NCBI GenBank assembly: GCA_035496255.1
Contig: DATJEU010000060.1
Span: 1-64,000 of the forward strand
Direction of reading: 5' to 3'
Length of the DNA: 64,000 bases
DNA from: Gp6-AA40 sp035496255
Lineage (GTDB): Bacteria > Acidobacteriota > Vicinamibacteria > Vicinamibacterales > UBA2999
Shown here piece by piece: positions 7,587-15,710 of this stretch (position 1 is the stretch's first letter; every line of letters begins with the position of its first letter). The position numbers and the translations under genes were made by a program. Under the pieces are notes generated by a model, which saw only the letters and a list, made by a program, of their open reading frames with translations, was not told the origin of the DNA and ran no database searches.

Positions 7587-7617
7587 GTAGAGACGTCCGG
7601 CTGAAGCCGGACACTAC
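7587..7617. repeat. TGAA-loop palindrome with GTAG/CTAC flanks
   Basis: GTCCGGC (7595-7601), loop TGAA (7602-7605), GCCGGAC (7606-7612), perfect 7-bp arms. The outer words GTAG (7587-7590) and CTAC (7614-7617) are also complementary. It lies just upstream of the tRNA-Gly 5' end. Confidence 0.8.
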
Positions 7618-7625
7618 AGCGTAAC

Positions 7626-8984
7626 TTACCCGCGGATAATCCCCAACACCTCGTCGCGCCGGTTCTGCATCATCGCCGGCGTCGCCGCCTCGAGGTTCAG
7701 CCGCAGCAATGGCTCGGTATTCGACGCGCGCACATTGAAGTGCCAGTCGGGGTAATCCACCGACACGCCGTCCATCTTCTGGATCGTCGCGTCCTTGTAG
7801 CGCGATTCGATCGCCGCGAGCCGCGCCGGGACTTCGTCCATGCTTTTCAGCTTGGTGTTGATCTCGCCCGAGATGAAATAGCGCTCGCGGTAGGGCTTGA
7901 GCAGATCGCGCAGCGAGCTGTTCTTCTTCGACATCAGCTCCAGGATGAGCAGCGCCGGAATGAAGCCATTGTCGGCGTAATAGAAATCGCGGAAGTAGTA
8001 ATGCCCGGTGACCTCACCGGCGAAGATGCCGTCCTCCTGCCGCATCCGCTGCTTGATGAAGGCATGACCGACCCGGTTCATCAGTGCCCGGCCGCCGTAG
8101 CGCGCCACGACATCCTTCACCGCGTGACTGGCGCGCAGGTCATAGATGATCGTGGCGCCAGGGTTCTTCAGCAGGAAGGCTTCCGCGAGCAGCGCCGTGA
8201 CGAAGTCGCCGGAAATGAACTCGCCGCTGCCGTCGATGAAGAAACAGCGGTCGGCGTCGCCGTCCCACGCGATGCCGACGTCGGCGTTCCGGCGGACCAC
8301 GTCGGCCGTGATGTCCTGCCGGTTTTCCTCGATCAGCGGGTTCGCCTCGTGGTTCGGGAACGTGCCGTCGATCTCGAAACAGAGTCTCGTCGTCCGGCAG
8401 GGAAGCCGATCGAAGAGCTTCGGGGCCACCAGTCCCGCCATGCCGCTGCCGGCGTCGAGCACCACGTTGAACGGTTTGATCACCGCGGGGTCGATGAACG
8501 ACATCACCTTCTCGACGTAACCGGCGAGGACGTCGCGCGTCGAAAGGTGGCCGGGGCGTGACGTCGGCGCGGGCAGGCGATCGTTGGCGATCATGTCGCG
8601 GATGTCGCCGATGCCGGCGTCGCCGCTCAGCGGCAGCGCGCCCGAGCGCACCATCTTGATGCCGTTGTAGGCGCCAGGGTTGTGCGACGCGGTGATCTGC
8701 GCGCCGCCCTCGAGATGATCGTTGACCACCGCGTAGTAGAGGAGGTCGGTCCCGAGCATCCCATAGTCGATGACGTCGGCGCCCTGCTCCCGCGCGCCGG
8801 CGATGAACGCCGCGGCGATGGCTGGCGACGACACCCGCATGTCGCGCGACACGCCAATCTGCTTCGCCTGGAGGTACGCGACGAAGCCGCGCCCAATCTG
8901 CCGGGCGATCGTTTCGTTGATCTCGCCCGGATACAGACCGCGGACGTCGTACGCCTTGAAAATCGATGGATTGAGCTGCATCAC
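7626..8984 (-). CDS. Phosphomannomutase/phosphoglucomutase
   Basis: 452 residues, family length. An alpha-D-phosphohexomutase interconverting 1- and 6-phosphates of mannose or glucose for surface polysaccharide precursors. The phosphoserine loop is TASHNPGAYNG (about residues 96-106), the Mg loop is DGDADRCFF, the sugar-specificity loop is GEVTGHYYF, and the phosphate-binding loop is RASNTEPLLRL. It overlaps the upstream nucleotidyltransferase gene by four bases, so the pair likely makes NDP-hexose. Mannose versus glucose preference cannot be set from sequence alone. Confidence 0.9.
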   Translation of the reverse strand: MMQLNPSIFKAYDVRGLYPGEINETIARQIGRGFVAYLQAKQIGVSRDMRVSSPAIAAAFIAGAREQGADVIDYGMLGTDLLYYAVVNDHLEGGAQITASHNPGAYNGIKMVRSGALPLSGDAGIGDIRDMIANDRLPAPTSRPGHLSTRDVLAGYVEKVMSFIDPAVIKPFNVVLDAGSGMAGLVAPKLFDRLPCRTTRLCFEIDGTFPNHEANPLIEENRQDITADVVRRNADVGIAWDGDADRCFFIDGSGEFISGDFVTALLAEAFLLKNPGATIIYDLRASHAVKDVVARYGGRALMNRVGHAFIKQRMRQEDGIFAGEVTGHYYFRDFYYADNGFIPALLILELMSKKNSSLRDLLKPYRERYFISGEINTKLKSMDEVPARLAAIESRYKDATIQKMDGVSVDYPDWHFNVRASNTEPLLRLNLEAATPAMMQNRRDEVLGIIRG

Positions 8985-10039
8985 ACTCGTGTGTAATCGG
9001 TCAGCGTCGTCTTGTCGCCGAGCACCGCGCCCGCGGCCAGCGTGGCGTGGCGCCCGATGTGACAGTTACGGCCGATGATGGTGTTGCCGACGACGGCGTG
9101 CTCGCTGACGCGGCAGTTCGGCCAGATGATCGCGCCGTCGATCGACGCGTGTTCTTCGATCTGCGTCTGACGCCCGATGACTGAATAGGGAGCAACCCGC
9201 GCGCCGGACTTCACCAGCGCGCCGTCGTCGATGAAGCAGGGCCCCTCGACGAGCGCGCCATCTTCGATGCGGGCCTCCGGCGAGATCCACTGTTGTCCCG
9301 CGCCGAGATCGCGGAACGGCACGGCCTGGTAGCGGCCGTCCATGATGTCGCGGTGCACCTGCGTGTACTTCTCGGGTGTGCCGATGTCGATCCAGTAGCC
9401 GTCGTAGACGTAGCCGACGAACGTTTCTCCACGTTCGATCAACGACGGGAAGTAACTGCGCTCCACCGACCAGGCCACGTCGCTCGGGATCCGGTCGAAC
9501 GTGTCGGGCTCCAGCACGTAGATGCCGGCGTTGATGTTGTTGGTCGTGATCTCTTCCGCCTTCGGCTTCTCGAGAAACCGCCGGATGTTGCCATCCGCGT
9601 CGGTTTCGACCAGGCCATACGCGGTCGGGTTCTCCACCGGTGTCAGCACGATCGTCGCTTTCGCCTTGCGCGCTCGATGCAGCGCGATGACGGACGCGAG
9701 ATCGATCTGCGTCAGCACGTCGCCGTTGAAGACGACTACCGATTCGGTGAGGTTATCCCCCGCGTATTTGATGGCGCCTCCCGTGCCGAGGGGAGCCGGC
9801 TCGACGACGTAGCGGATCCGGATGCCGATGTCCGAGCCGTCGCCGAAGATCTCTTCGATCCGGCGCGGCTGATAGTTCAGGCTCAGGATCACTTCGTCAA
9901 TCTCCGGCACCTGCTTCAGAAGATCGATCTGATAGTGCAGGAACGGACGATTGAAGATGGGAACGATTGGCTTGGGGGTGTGGATGGTCAGCGGTCGCAG
10001 GCGCGTGCCCTTGCCCCCTGCCAGAAGGATCGCCTTCAT
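8981..10039 (-). CDS. NDP-sugar pyrophosphorylase (mannose-1-phosphate guanylyltransferase-like)
   Basis: 352 residues. The N-terminal Rossmann-like nucleotidyltransferase domain has the signature GGKGTRLRPLT (about residues 8-18), FNGDVLTQID for metal binding and FLEKPKAEE. From about residue 255 it carries hexapeptide repeats (GAIIWPNCRVSEHAVVGNT) forming a left-handed helix, as in GDP-mannose and glucose-1-phosphate nucleotidyltransferases. It makes NDP-hexose from the product of the mutase encoded immediately downstream. It is divergent from pgsA with a spacer of only 42 bases. Confidence 0.88.
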   Translation of the reverse strand: MKAILLAGGKGTRLRPLTIHTPKPIVPIFNRPFLHYQIDLLKQVPEIDEVILSLNYQPRRIEEIFGDGSDIGIRIRYVVEPAPLGTGGAIKYAGDNLTESVVVFNGDVLTQIDLASVIALHRARKAKATIVLTPVENPTAYGLVETDADGNIRRFLEKPKAEEITTNNINAGIYVLEPDTFDRIPSDVAWSVERSYFPSLIERGETFVGYVYDGYWIDIGTPEKYTQVHRDIMDGRYQAVPFRDLGAGQQWISPEARIEDGALVEGPCFIDDGALVKSGARVAPYSVIGRQTQIEEHASIDGAIIWPNCRVSEHAVVGNTIIGRNCHIGRHATLAAGAVLGDKTTLTDYTRV

Positions 10040-10081
10040 GACAATCCCCGATTTTACTCTGATAGAATGCCCGCGTCCCAG

Positions 10082-10690
10082 ATGAATCTCCCGAACACGC
10101 TCACGCTCGTGCGCATGTTCCTCGTGCCGCTGCTGGTCGTCGTCCTCCTGACGGAGTTCGAAGGGCGGCAGATTTTCGGGATGTCAAAGGAGCTGGTGGG
10201 CGCGGGGATCTTCGCCGTCGCCTCGGTGACCGACTGGCTGGACGGTTGGCTGGCACGGCGGCGGCGGCAGGTGACCTGGCTCGGGCAGATGCTCGATCCC
10301 GTTGCCGACAAGCTGCTGACGTCGGCGGCGTTCATTTCCCTGGTGCAGCTCGGCCTCGCGCCCGCCTGGATGGTGGCCCTGATCATCGGCCGCGAGTTCG
10401 CGATCACCGCGCTTCGCAGCCTCGCCTACACCAAGGGCATTACGATTCCAGCGTCGCCGCTCGGCAAGATCAAGATGGTGACGCAGGTGACGGCCATCCT
10501 GTTGCTGATCGTGGGTGGCGGGCCGCTGCCGGTACTGCTGCCGCTGGGCCACGTCGCGCTGTGGTTCGTGATGGTGACCGCGATGGTCTCGGCGGCCGAC
10601 TACTACCGCCGTTTCCAGCGGCTGTTGAACGCGCGGGTCATCGACGTGAACGTCGTCCGCGAACAGAAAGGGCAGCGCCGGGTTTCCTGA
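10082..10690 (+). CDS. pgsA: CDP-diacylglycerol--glycerol-3-phosphate 3-phosphatidyltransferase
   Basis: 202 residues from ATG 10082 (MNLPNTLTLVRM, the usual family start); an ATG at 10067 would add five. An inner-membrane enzyme making phosphatidylglycerol-phosphate from CDP-diacylglycerol. The CDP-alcohol phosphatidyltransferase motif, with its Asp/Gly/Ala-Arg/Gly/Asp/Asp spacing, is seen in DWLDGWLARRRR followed by LGQMLDPVADK (about residues 47-73). Four to five membrane segments follow. The upstream GATAGAAT at about 10061 could be a -10 element. No Shine-Dalgarno sequence is obvious. Confidence 0.92.
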   Translation: MNLPNTLTLVRMFLVPLLVVVLLTEFEGRQIFGMSKELVGAGIFAVASVTDWLDGWLARRRRQVTWLGQMLDPVADKLLTSAAFISLVQLGLAPAWMVALIIGREFAITALRSLAYTKGITIPASPLGKIKMVTQVTAILLLIVGGGPLPVLLPLGHVALWFVMVTAMVSAADYYRRFQRLLNARVIDVNVVREQKGQRRVS

Positions 10691-10710
10691 AACTACGCTG
10701 CCGCCTCCAG

Positions 10711-11505
10711 CTATTTCCGGATCGCCACGAGATCGCCTTCGCTGAACGCGTCACGCGCCAGCGTCACCTGCAGCGTCGCGACCTTCGGGCCCACATCCAC
10801 CGCCACCGCCTCACCGAGCTCGAAGAGGAAATTGCTGCCTTCGTGCTTGTTGCGATAGACGACGAACTGGGCGCCCCTGGTGATGCCCTGGACGCTGCCG
10901 CGATCGATCAGGAAGTAGTCGCCCTTGCCGAAGCTCCAACGCAAGTCGGTGCCGCGCGTGATGTGCGCGTAGTTGTCTTTTTCCGGCTTCGCCGTCGTCG
11001 GCGTTATCGCGGGCGGCTGCGGCGCCTTGAAGGGTTCGAGGTAGTCGCCGACTTCAATCGTGTCGCACGCCTGTGAGATCGTCGCCAGGGACATGGTGTC
11101 GTCGACGGCGTAGACGCGAATCCATCCCGCCGTGCGAATGTCGACGAGATCTTCCGGCTTCGGGTGCTGATCGCGTGGAACCTGCGGACGCCGCACGAAG
11201 AACTCGTCGCCAACCTTGATCCCGTTGACGCTGCCGGCATTGATCGTAATCAGGTCTCCCGGCTGGTAGTTGCGGCGGGTGAACGCGTCCTGGCCGCCGG
11301 TGATGCGCAGCGGCGTTGCCGGCATCCCGAGCACCGCGAAGGGGGCACAGGCCAGGTTGAGGACGTCGGCGGAGAGTCCGGTCTCGGTGGGCGCGGGACC
11401 GCGCTGGGCCACCAGCGGCTGCGCGAAGACGAGGAGAGCCGCCGGTACGGCGACGCGCAGCACGCCTGTCCGCGGCCACCTGCGCGAAGACGGGAATCTG
11501 GTCAT
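10711..11505 (-). CDS. Secreted protein with FlgT-C-like repeats, unknown function
   Basis: 264 residues. A signal peptide (VAVPAALLVFAQPLVAQ) is followed by two similar modules: YQPGDLITINAGSVNGIKVGDEFFV (shown here only by its length and Gly spacing, about residues 78-102) and GKGDYFLIDRGSVQGI (about residues 190-205). Each resembles the small beta domain found at the C-terminus of FlgT-like and other envelope proteins. It is the last gene of the minus-strand run starting at aroC, 22 bases after bamD. An envelope role is inferred from signal peptide and neighbour. Confidence 0.65.
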   Translation of the reverse strand: MTRFPSSRRWPRTGVLRVAVPAALLVFAQPLVAQRGPAPTETGLSADVLNLACAPFAVLGMPATPLRITGGQDAFTRRNYQPGDLITINAGSVNGIKVGDEFFVRRPQVPRDQHPKPEDLVDIRTAGWIRVYAVDDTMSLATISQACDTIEVGDYLEPFKAPQPPAITPTTAKPEKDNYAHITRGTDLRWSFGKGDYFLIDRGSVQGITRGAQFVVYRNKHEGSNFLFELGEAVAVDVGPKVATLQVTLARDAFSEGDLVAIRK

Positions 11506-11527
11506 ATCCGCGCTTATCGGCGCGGAC

Positions 11528-12340
11528 TTATCGATTCTTCAGGTCCGCCTGGGCCTTCAGCTCCGCGACCCGCTTCTTCGCGTCGTCCAGGTGCTCGCTG
11601 ACCTGGAATTCGCTGACCAGACGGTCGAACCAGGGGAGCGCCTCCTGCGGCCGCTTGGCTTTGAGGTAGGTCTCACCCATGTAGAAATAGACGTCGTCTC
11701 GATTCGGATACGACGGGTCGTCCTTCAGCACTTCCTGGAAGCGCGAGAGCGCCCCGACATACCAGCGCACGCGGTAGTAGTGCAGGCCGACGAGATACGA
11801 CGCCTCGCTGAGACGGGTTCGAGCGTCCCGCCAGGATTTGCGCGCGTCGGGCATCAGCGAACTGTTGGGATATCGTTCGAAGAAGGTCTCGAATTCCTTG
11901 ATGGCTTCGCGGGTTTCCGACTGATCGCGTTGCGCCGCGCGCATCTGCTTGACGTGCGTCATCGCCAGCTTGTACTGCGCATAGTCCGCACGCGCATTCA
12001 GCGGATAAAACGTCAGGAACTCGCGGTACTCGTTCGCCGCCAGGATCTGATTGGCGGTGCCGCCTTCGCCCATGTAGGTGTCGCCCACGCCGAGTTTGGC
12101 GTCGGCGCGGTAGGGGCTGTTCGGGTAGTTCTCGACCACCCGCTGGAAATACTGCCGCGCATCGACCCAGCGGTTCTTCATCATCGCGTCGGTTCCGCGG
12201 TCGAAGAGGAACTTGTCGGGTTGTGTGACGTCGCTCGGGATCGCGTTCTTGTTCTTGGCTCCGCAGCCGGACAGGGCCAGCACGGCCAGGCACACGGCCA
12301 ACGCGCCCCAGGCGCGCCGGCGGGTCAGCTTTTCAATCAT
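11528..12340 (-). CDS. bamD: Outer-membrane assembly lipoprotein BamD
   Basis: 270 residues. Lipobox LALSGC with the acylated Cys at residue 26, then five TPR-like helical repeats (for example DARQYFQRVVENYPNSPYRADA and AIKEFETFFERYPNSSL). BamD binds BamA at the periplasmic face of the outer membrane during beta-barrel insertion. Length and repeat order match the family. Its presence shows a diderm cell. It lies 29 bases downstream of the thioesterase gene on the same strand. Confidence 0.88.
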   Translation of the reverse strand: MIEKLTRRRAWGALAVCLAVLALSGCGAKNKNAIPSDVTQPDKFLFDRGTDAMMKNRWVDARQYFQRVVENYPNSPYRADAKLGVGDTYMGEGGTANQILAANEYREFLTFYPLNARADYAQYKLAMTHVKQMRAAQRDQSETREAIKEFETFFERYPNSSLMPDARKSWRDARTRLSEASYLVGLHYYRVRWYVGALSRFQEVLKDDPSYPNRDDVYFYMGETYLKAKRPQEALPWFDRLVSEFQVSEHLDDAKKRVAELKAQADLKNR

Positions 12341-12369
12341 TAGTCCTTATATTGTAGACAGGCGCAGGT

Positions 12370-12879
12370 TTAGACGAACAGCGCCCGCACACGGTCGGGC
12401 AGACGGCACGGCCGTCCGTTCGCGTCCATGGCCGCGTGGATCGTGTGTCCTGTCGCCGTCACCGTCTCGTCACGCACCACGTCGTAGTCGAATCGAATCC
12501 GCACCGGCGTGAGCAGGGTTGCGCGCGCTCTCAACTCGATCTCGTCGTCATAGCGGGCCGGTTGGCGGTATTCGCAGTGCGCTTCGATCACCGGTAGCGA
12601 CACGCCTTCGCGCTCCATGTCACGGTACGTCCAGCCGGTCTGGCGAAGCCAGTCGGTGCGGGCGACCTCGAACCACACGAAGTAGTTCGCGTAGTAGACG
12701 AATCCCATCCGATCGGTTTCCGCGTAGCGGACCCGCACATGAGCCGACCGAGTGACCTGTCCGCCGGCGCCCTCGCGAGAGGGCGCTGGTGTGCGAGAGC
12801 CCTCATCGCGGTGGGCTTGCCCGCCGGAGCCCCGGCGAGAGGGTTCTTGTCTGTCCGAGCCGGGGCGAAGGCGGGTCAA
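12370..12879 (-). CDS. Acyl-CoA thioesterase of the YbgC/4-hydroxybenzoyl-CoA type, start uncertain
   Basis: Up to 169 residues from TTG 12879, which overlaps the rpe stop as TTGA. The hotdog domain begins near residue 48 (VRVRYAETDRMGFVYYANYFVWFEVAR), with the catalytic Asp in ETDRMG and the YANY motif. The ~47 residues before it are encoded by palindromic repeats (12767-12875) and look non-native (Arg/Gly/Ser/Pro-rich). GTG at 12738 would give a protein starting exactly at the domain. YbgC-type enzymes hydrolyse acyl-CoAs and often sit beside envelope genes, here bamD. Confidence 0.85.
   Translation of the reverse strand: MTRLRPGSDRQEPSRRGSGGQAHRDEGSRTPAPSREGAGGQVTRSAHVRVRYAETDRMGFVYYANYFVWFEVARTDWLRQTGWTYRDMEREGVSLPVIEAHCEYRQPARYDDEIELRARATLLTPVRIRFDYDVVRDETVTATGHTIHAAMDANGRPCRLPDRVRALFV
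12767..12875. repeat. Palindromic repeat cluster at the rpe-thioesterase junction
   Basis: First palindrome: GCGCCCTC (12767-12774), loop GCGA, GAGGGCGC (12779-12786). Second: CCCGCC (12820-12825), GGAG, CCCCGGC (12830-12836), a 22-base spacer, GCCGGGG (12859-12865), CGAA, GGCGGG (12870-12875). It ends exactly at the rpe stop codon. The GGAG/CGAA internal loop recurs at 42214-42239 with different inner arms. Confidence 0.75.
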
Positions 12880-13541
12880 CGCGCGGCAGCAGCGCGCAAG
12901 GCGCGCGTGGCGGCTTCGGGGTTGCCGTTCCCGAAGATGGCATGGCCGGCCACCAGAATCGAGGCACCGGCGTCGACCACGGTTGCGATGTTGGCCGCGT
13001 CGATTCCGCCGTCGATTTCGATCGTGGCGTGCGACCCCGCGGCATCGAGCACCGAACGCACCCGGCGCAGTTTGTCGATCGAGTGAGGAATGAACGTCTG
13101 ACCGCCAAAGCCGGGATTGACCGACATCACGAGGACGAAGTCGAGATCGCCCGCGATGTCTTCCAGTGCGCCGGCCGGAGTGGATGGATTCAGCACGGCC
13201 CCAGCCTTTGCGCCCAGCTTCTTGATGTGATTGATCGTCCGGTGCAGGTGCGGCAGCACTTCGACGTGCACCGACACCATCGCGGCGCCGGCCTCAACGA
13301 ACTGCTCGAGATAGAGGTCGGGGTTGTCGATCATCAGGTGAACGTCGAGTGGCCTGGTCGCGACGCGCTTGATCGCGCGGACGACTGGCGGCCCAATCGT
13401 CAGATTCGGCACGAAATGGCCGTCCATGACATCGACGTGAATGAAGTCGGCGCCGCCTCGTTCCACTGCGGCGATCTCGTCGGCCAGGTGTGCGAAGTCG
13501 GCCGACAGGATCGAAGGCGCGATCTGGATCGCTCTGCTCAC
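12876..13541 (-). CDS. rpe: Ribulose-phosphate 3-epimerase
   Basis: 221 residues, normal length. Interconverts ribulose-5-phosphate and xylulose-5-phosphate in the pentose phosphate pathway. TIM-barrel motifs are intact: IAPSILSADFAHL (about residues 7-19), HVDVMDGHFVPNLTIGP with the metal-binding His and catalytic Asp, VMSVNPGFGGQ, and EIDGGIDAANI with the second catalytic Asp. It overlaps the PASTA-protein gene by four bases upstream and the thioesterase gene by four bases downstream, so it sits inside an operon. Confidence 0.95.
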   Translation of the reverse strand: MSRAIQIAPSILSADFAHLADEIAAVERGGADFIHVDVMDGHFVPNLTIGPPVVRAIKRVATRPLDVHLMIDNPDLYLEQFVEAGAAMVSVHVEVLPHLHRTINHIKKLGAKAGAVLNPSTPAGALEDIAGDLDFVLVMSVNPGFGGQTFIPHSIDKLRRVRSVLDAAGSHATIEIDGGIDAANIATVVDAGASILVAGHAIFGNGNPEAATRALRAAAAR

Positions 13542-14272
13542 CGGCTGACCTCCAGCGAGATCGCATCCGCTGGACCGACCTGGAAACCGCCGGCCGGTTG
13601 CTGCCGAACCACGGTGCCCGCCGGCACGCCGGGATAGGGCTGCGAACCGACGATGGCAATGCGGAAGCCACGGCCGCGAAGCGCCTGCGCGACCTTATCG
13701 CCGTCCATGCCGATGACATCGGGCATCACGTAGGTTGTGGCTGCCTCGCCCCGATTCACCAGAAGCGCGACGCCTGGCGCCCGGGAGCCGGCAGGCGGGT
13801 CCTGCGCGACGATCGCGTCGGTCGGATAATCCGGCGAACGGAATTCCGAAATGGATGTGACCTGGAGTCCGTCCTGTTCGAGACGAATGCGGGCGGTGCG
13901 TTCGGTCTGACCGACGAGTACCGGCACCGTCGTCGCCCGTGCACCTGAGCTCACCCAGACGTGAATGGTGCGGCCGCGACGCGCGGAGAGCCCGGCTGCC
14001 GGTTCCTGCTGCATGATGCGGCCAGCCGGTACCTTCTCGTCGGACCGCCGGTTCTCGTCGACGCTCAGCGGCAGACCGAGTTCGTTCATCGCCGCGGTCG
14101 CGTCGCCGATCGAACGTCCGACCAGCGAGGGCACTTTCACTTCGCGTGTGCGCAACGCCGCACGCATCGACAGGCCGAAGAACACGAGAAACGTCACGAC
14201 GAGCGCACCGGCAAGCACAAGTAGCTTGCCGAAGCTCCAGACGCGCGTTCGAATTGGCATGGGGTGCTTCAT
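13538..14272 (-). CDS. Membrane-anchored protein with three PASTA domains
   Basis: 244 residues from ATG 14272. One N-terminal membrane segment (about residues 15-36, LLVLAGALVVTFLVFFGLSM) is followed by three PASTA repeats: VKVPSLVGRSIGDA, TVPVLVGQTERTA and YVMPDVIGMDGDKV. PASTA domains bind peptidoglycan or stem peptides, usually on Ser/Thr kinases or PBPs; here there is no kinase or transpeptidase domain. The topology places the repeats in the periplasm. It follows rsmB after an 88-base repeat-rich gap and overlaps rpe by four bases. Confidence 0.85.
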   Translation of the reverse strand: MKHPMPIRTRVWSFGKLLVLAGALVVTFLVFFGLSMRAALRTREVKVPSLVGRSIGDATAAMNELGLPLSVDENRRSDEKVPAGRIMQQEPAAGLSARRGRTIHVWVSSGARATTVPVLVGQTERTARIRLEQDGLQVTSISEFRSPDYPTDAIVAQDPPAGSRAPGVALLVNRGEAATTYVMPDVIGMDGDKVAQALRGRGFRIAIVGSQPYPGVPAGTVVRQQPAGGFQVGPADAISLEVSR

Positions 14273-14350
14273 CGTATACCAGCGCCAACGGCCCCCGTAG
14301 CGCCAGACAGCTCCCCGCAGGAGCGGGTCTTCAGGACAGCTTTCTCGCGG

Positions 14351-14372
14351 GGGCGGGTGTTCAGACCCGCCC
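14351..14372. repeat. TTCA-loop palindrome supplying the rsmB stop codon
   Basis: GGGCGGGT (14351-14358), loop gTTCAg (14359-14364), ACCCGCCC (14365-14372). On the minus strand the TGAA loop provides the TGA stop of rsmB (14361-14363). An older, imperfect copy (GCGGGTCTTCAGGACAGC) lies just upstream at about 14323-14340. Confidence 0.75.
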
Positions 14373-15710
14373 GTGCCGGGCGAGGACAACGGCAAAGAAC
14401 GCCTCGAGGCCGTGCTCGAACGGCACTGTCCTGAACATGCCGCGCGAGTCGATGAACGGCGCGAGGAGCGGCGCCGCGACCGGTTCGAGCATGAAGTCCT
14501 TGTGGCGATCGAGAAAGAGATCGGCGACGTCCTCGTTCTCGTCCGGTTCACTCGAACACGTGGCGTAGATCAATCGTCCACCGGGCGCGACCGTGTCCGC
14601 CGCGCGCGTCAGCAACTCGAACTGAGCCGATGCAAGCGAGGTCAGGGATGCCTCGTCGCGCCGCCAGCGGATGTCGGGATCGCGGCGGATCGTCCCCAGG
14701 CCGGAACAGGGTGCGTCCACGAGTACGCGATCGAAGGCGTTCCGGAAGGGGAGCGGACCGCGAGCCGGCACCTGCAGTACGTGAACATTCGTGGCGCCAC
14801 TCGATCGCACGGTCTCCGACAGTAATTCCAGTCGCCGCGGCCGCACGTCGGAGGCGACGACCACGCCCTGATCCTGCAACACCGCGGCAATCGCGGTTGT
14901 CTTGCCGCCGGGCGCGGCACACAGGTCGAGCACGCGATCACCCTGCCGTGCGCCGACGGCCAGCGCCACCAGCTGCGATGCTTCATCCTGCACCACGAAG
15001 AGACCATCGGCCGGCCGGCGCAACGGATTTCCACGGGTGACGGTCAGGCCGTCGGGCGCGGCGTGAGTCGGTTCGGTTTCAACACCTTCCGCCGCGAGTT
15101 GACGCTGCACCTCTTCACGTGTCGTGCGGAGTCGATTCGCCCGCAGCGTCAACGCCGGCGCGTCGTTGTTGAACTGCACCCATCGCTCGGTCGCCGCGAA
15201 TCCATACCGATCGAGCCAGCGGGCCACCAGCCATTCGGGATGCGAGTGCGTGATCCCAAGGTACGCAAGCGCGGCGTCGCGGATTGCGCCATCCTCCGGT
15301 CGCGGGGGCAGCGGCAGGCGATGCCGCTGGCGAAGCACGTTCCGCAGGATCGCGTTCACGAATCCGGTCGCGCTCGGCTTCCGTGCCTCTCTGGCCAGGT
15401 CCACCGCATCATCGACCACGGCAGACGCGGGCACGCGTGTGAGGTGGAGCAGTTGATAGAGGCTCAGCCGCAGGACGATGACGACGTCCACGTCGAGCCG
15501 TGGCAATGGTCTATTGGCAAACCGGGCAACGAGATGATCGAGGCTGCGTTGCCATCGCAGCGTGCCGGTGACGATGTCGGCGGTGAGGGCGCGGTCGCGT
15601 TCGTCGGACAGGTGTTGCCGGCTCCGAACGAGCGCCGTTGGAAGATCCGCGCTTCCATTCGTCACGGCCCGCAGTGCGTGAAAGGCCGCCACTCGTGCCG
15701 GCGCTGTCAT
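14361..15710 (-). CDS. rsmB: 16S rRNA (cytosine-967-C5)-methyltransferase
   Basis: 449 residues. The N-terminal ~140 residues form a NusB-like RNA-binding domain (RVAAFHALRAV ... VDLAREARKPSATGFVNAILR). A Rossmann methyltransferase follows with the SAM loop LDLCAAPGGKTTAIA, the motif-IV Cys in DAPCSGLGTIRRDPD and the catalytic Cys in YATCSSEPDEN. It methylates 16S rRNA with SAM. It overlaps fmt by four bases. The last codons (ARHGRV-stop) run into a palindromic element, so the C-terminus may have been reset by its arrival. Confidence 0.93.
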   Translation of the reverse strand: MTAPARVAAFHALRAVTNGSADLPTALVRSRQHLSDERDRALTADIVTGTLRWQRSLDHLVARFANRPLPRLDVDVVIVLRLSLYQLLHLTRVPASAVVDDAVDLAREARKPSATGFVNAILRNVLRQRHRLPLPPRPEDGAIRDAALAYLGITHSHPEWLVARWLDRYGFAATERWVQFNNDAPALTLRANRLRTTREEVQRQLAAEGVETEPTHAAPDGLTVTRGNPLRRPADGLFVVQDEASQLVALAVGARQGDRVLDLCAAPGGKTTAIAAVLQDQGVVVASDVRPRRLELLSETVRSSGATNVHVLQVPARGPLPFRNAFDRVLVDAPCSGLGTIRRDPDIRWRRDEASLTSLASAQFELLTRAADTVAPGGRLIYATCSSEPDENEDVADLFLDRHKDFMLEPVAAPLLAPFIDSRGMFRTVPFEHGLEAFFAVVLARHGRV

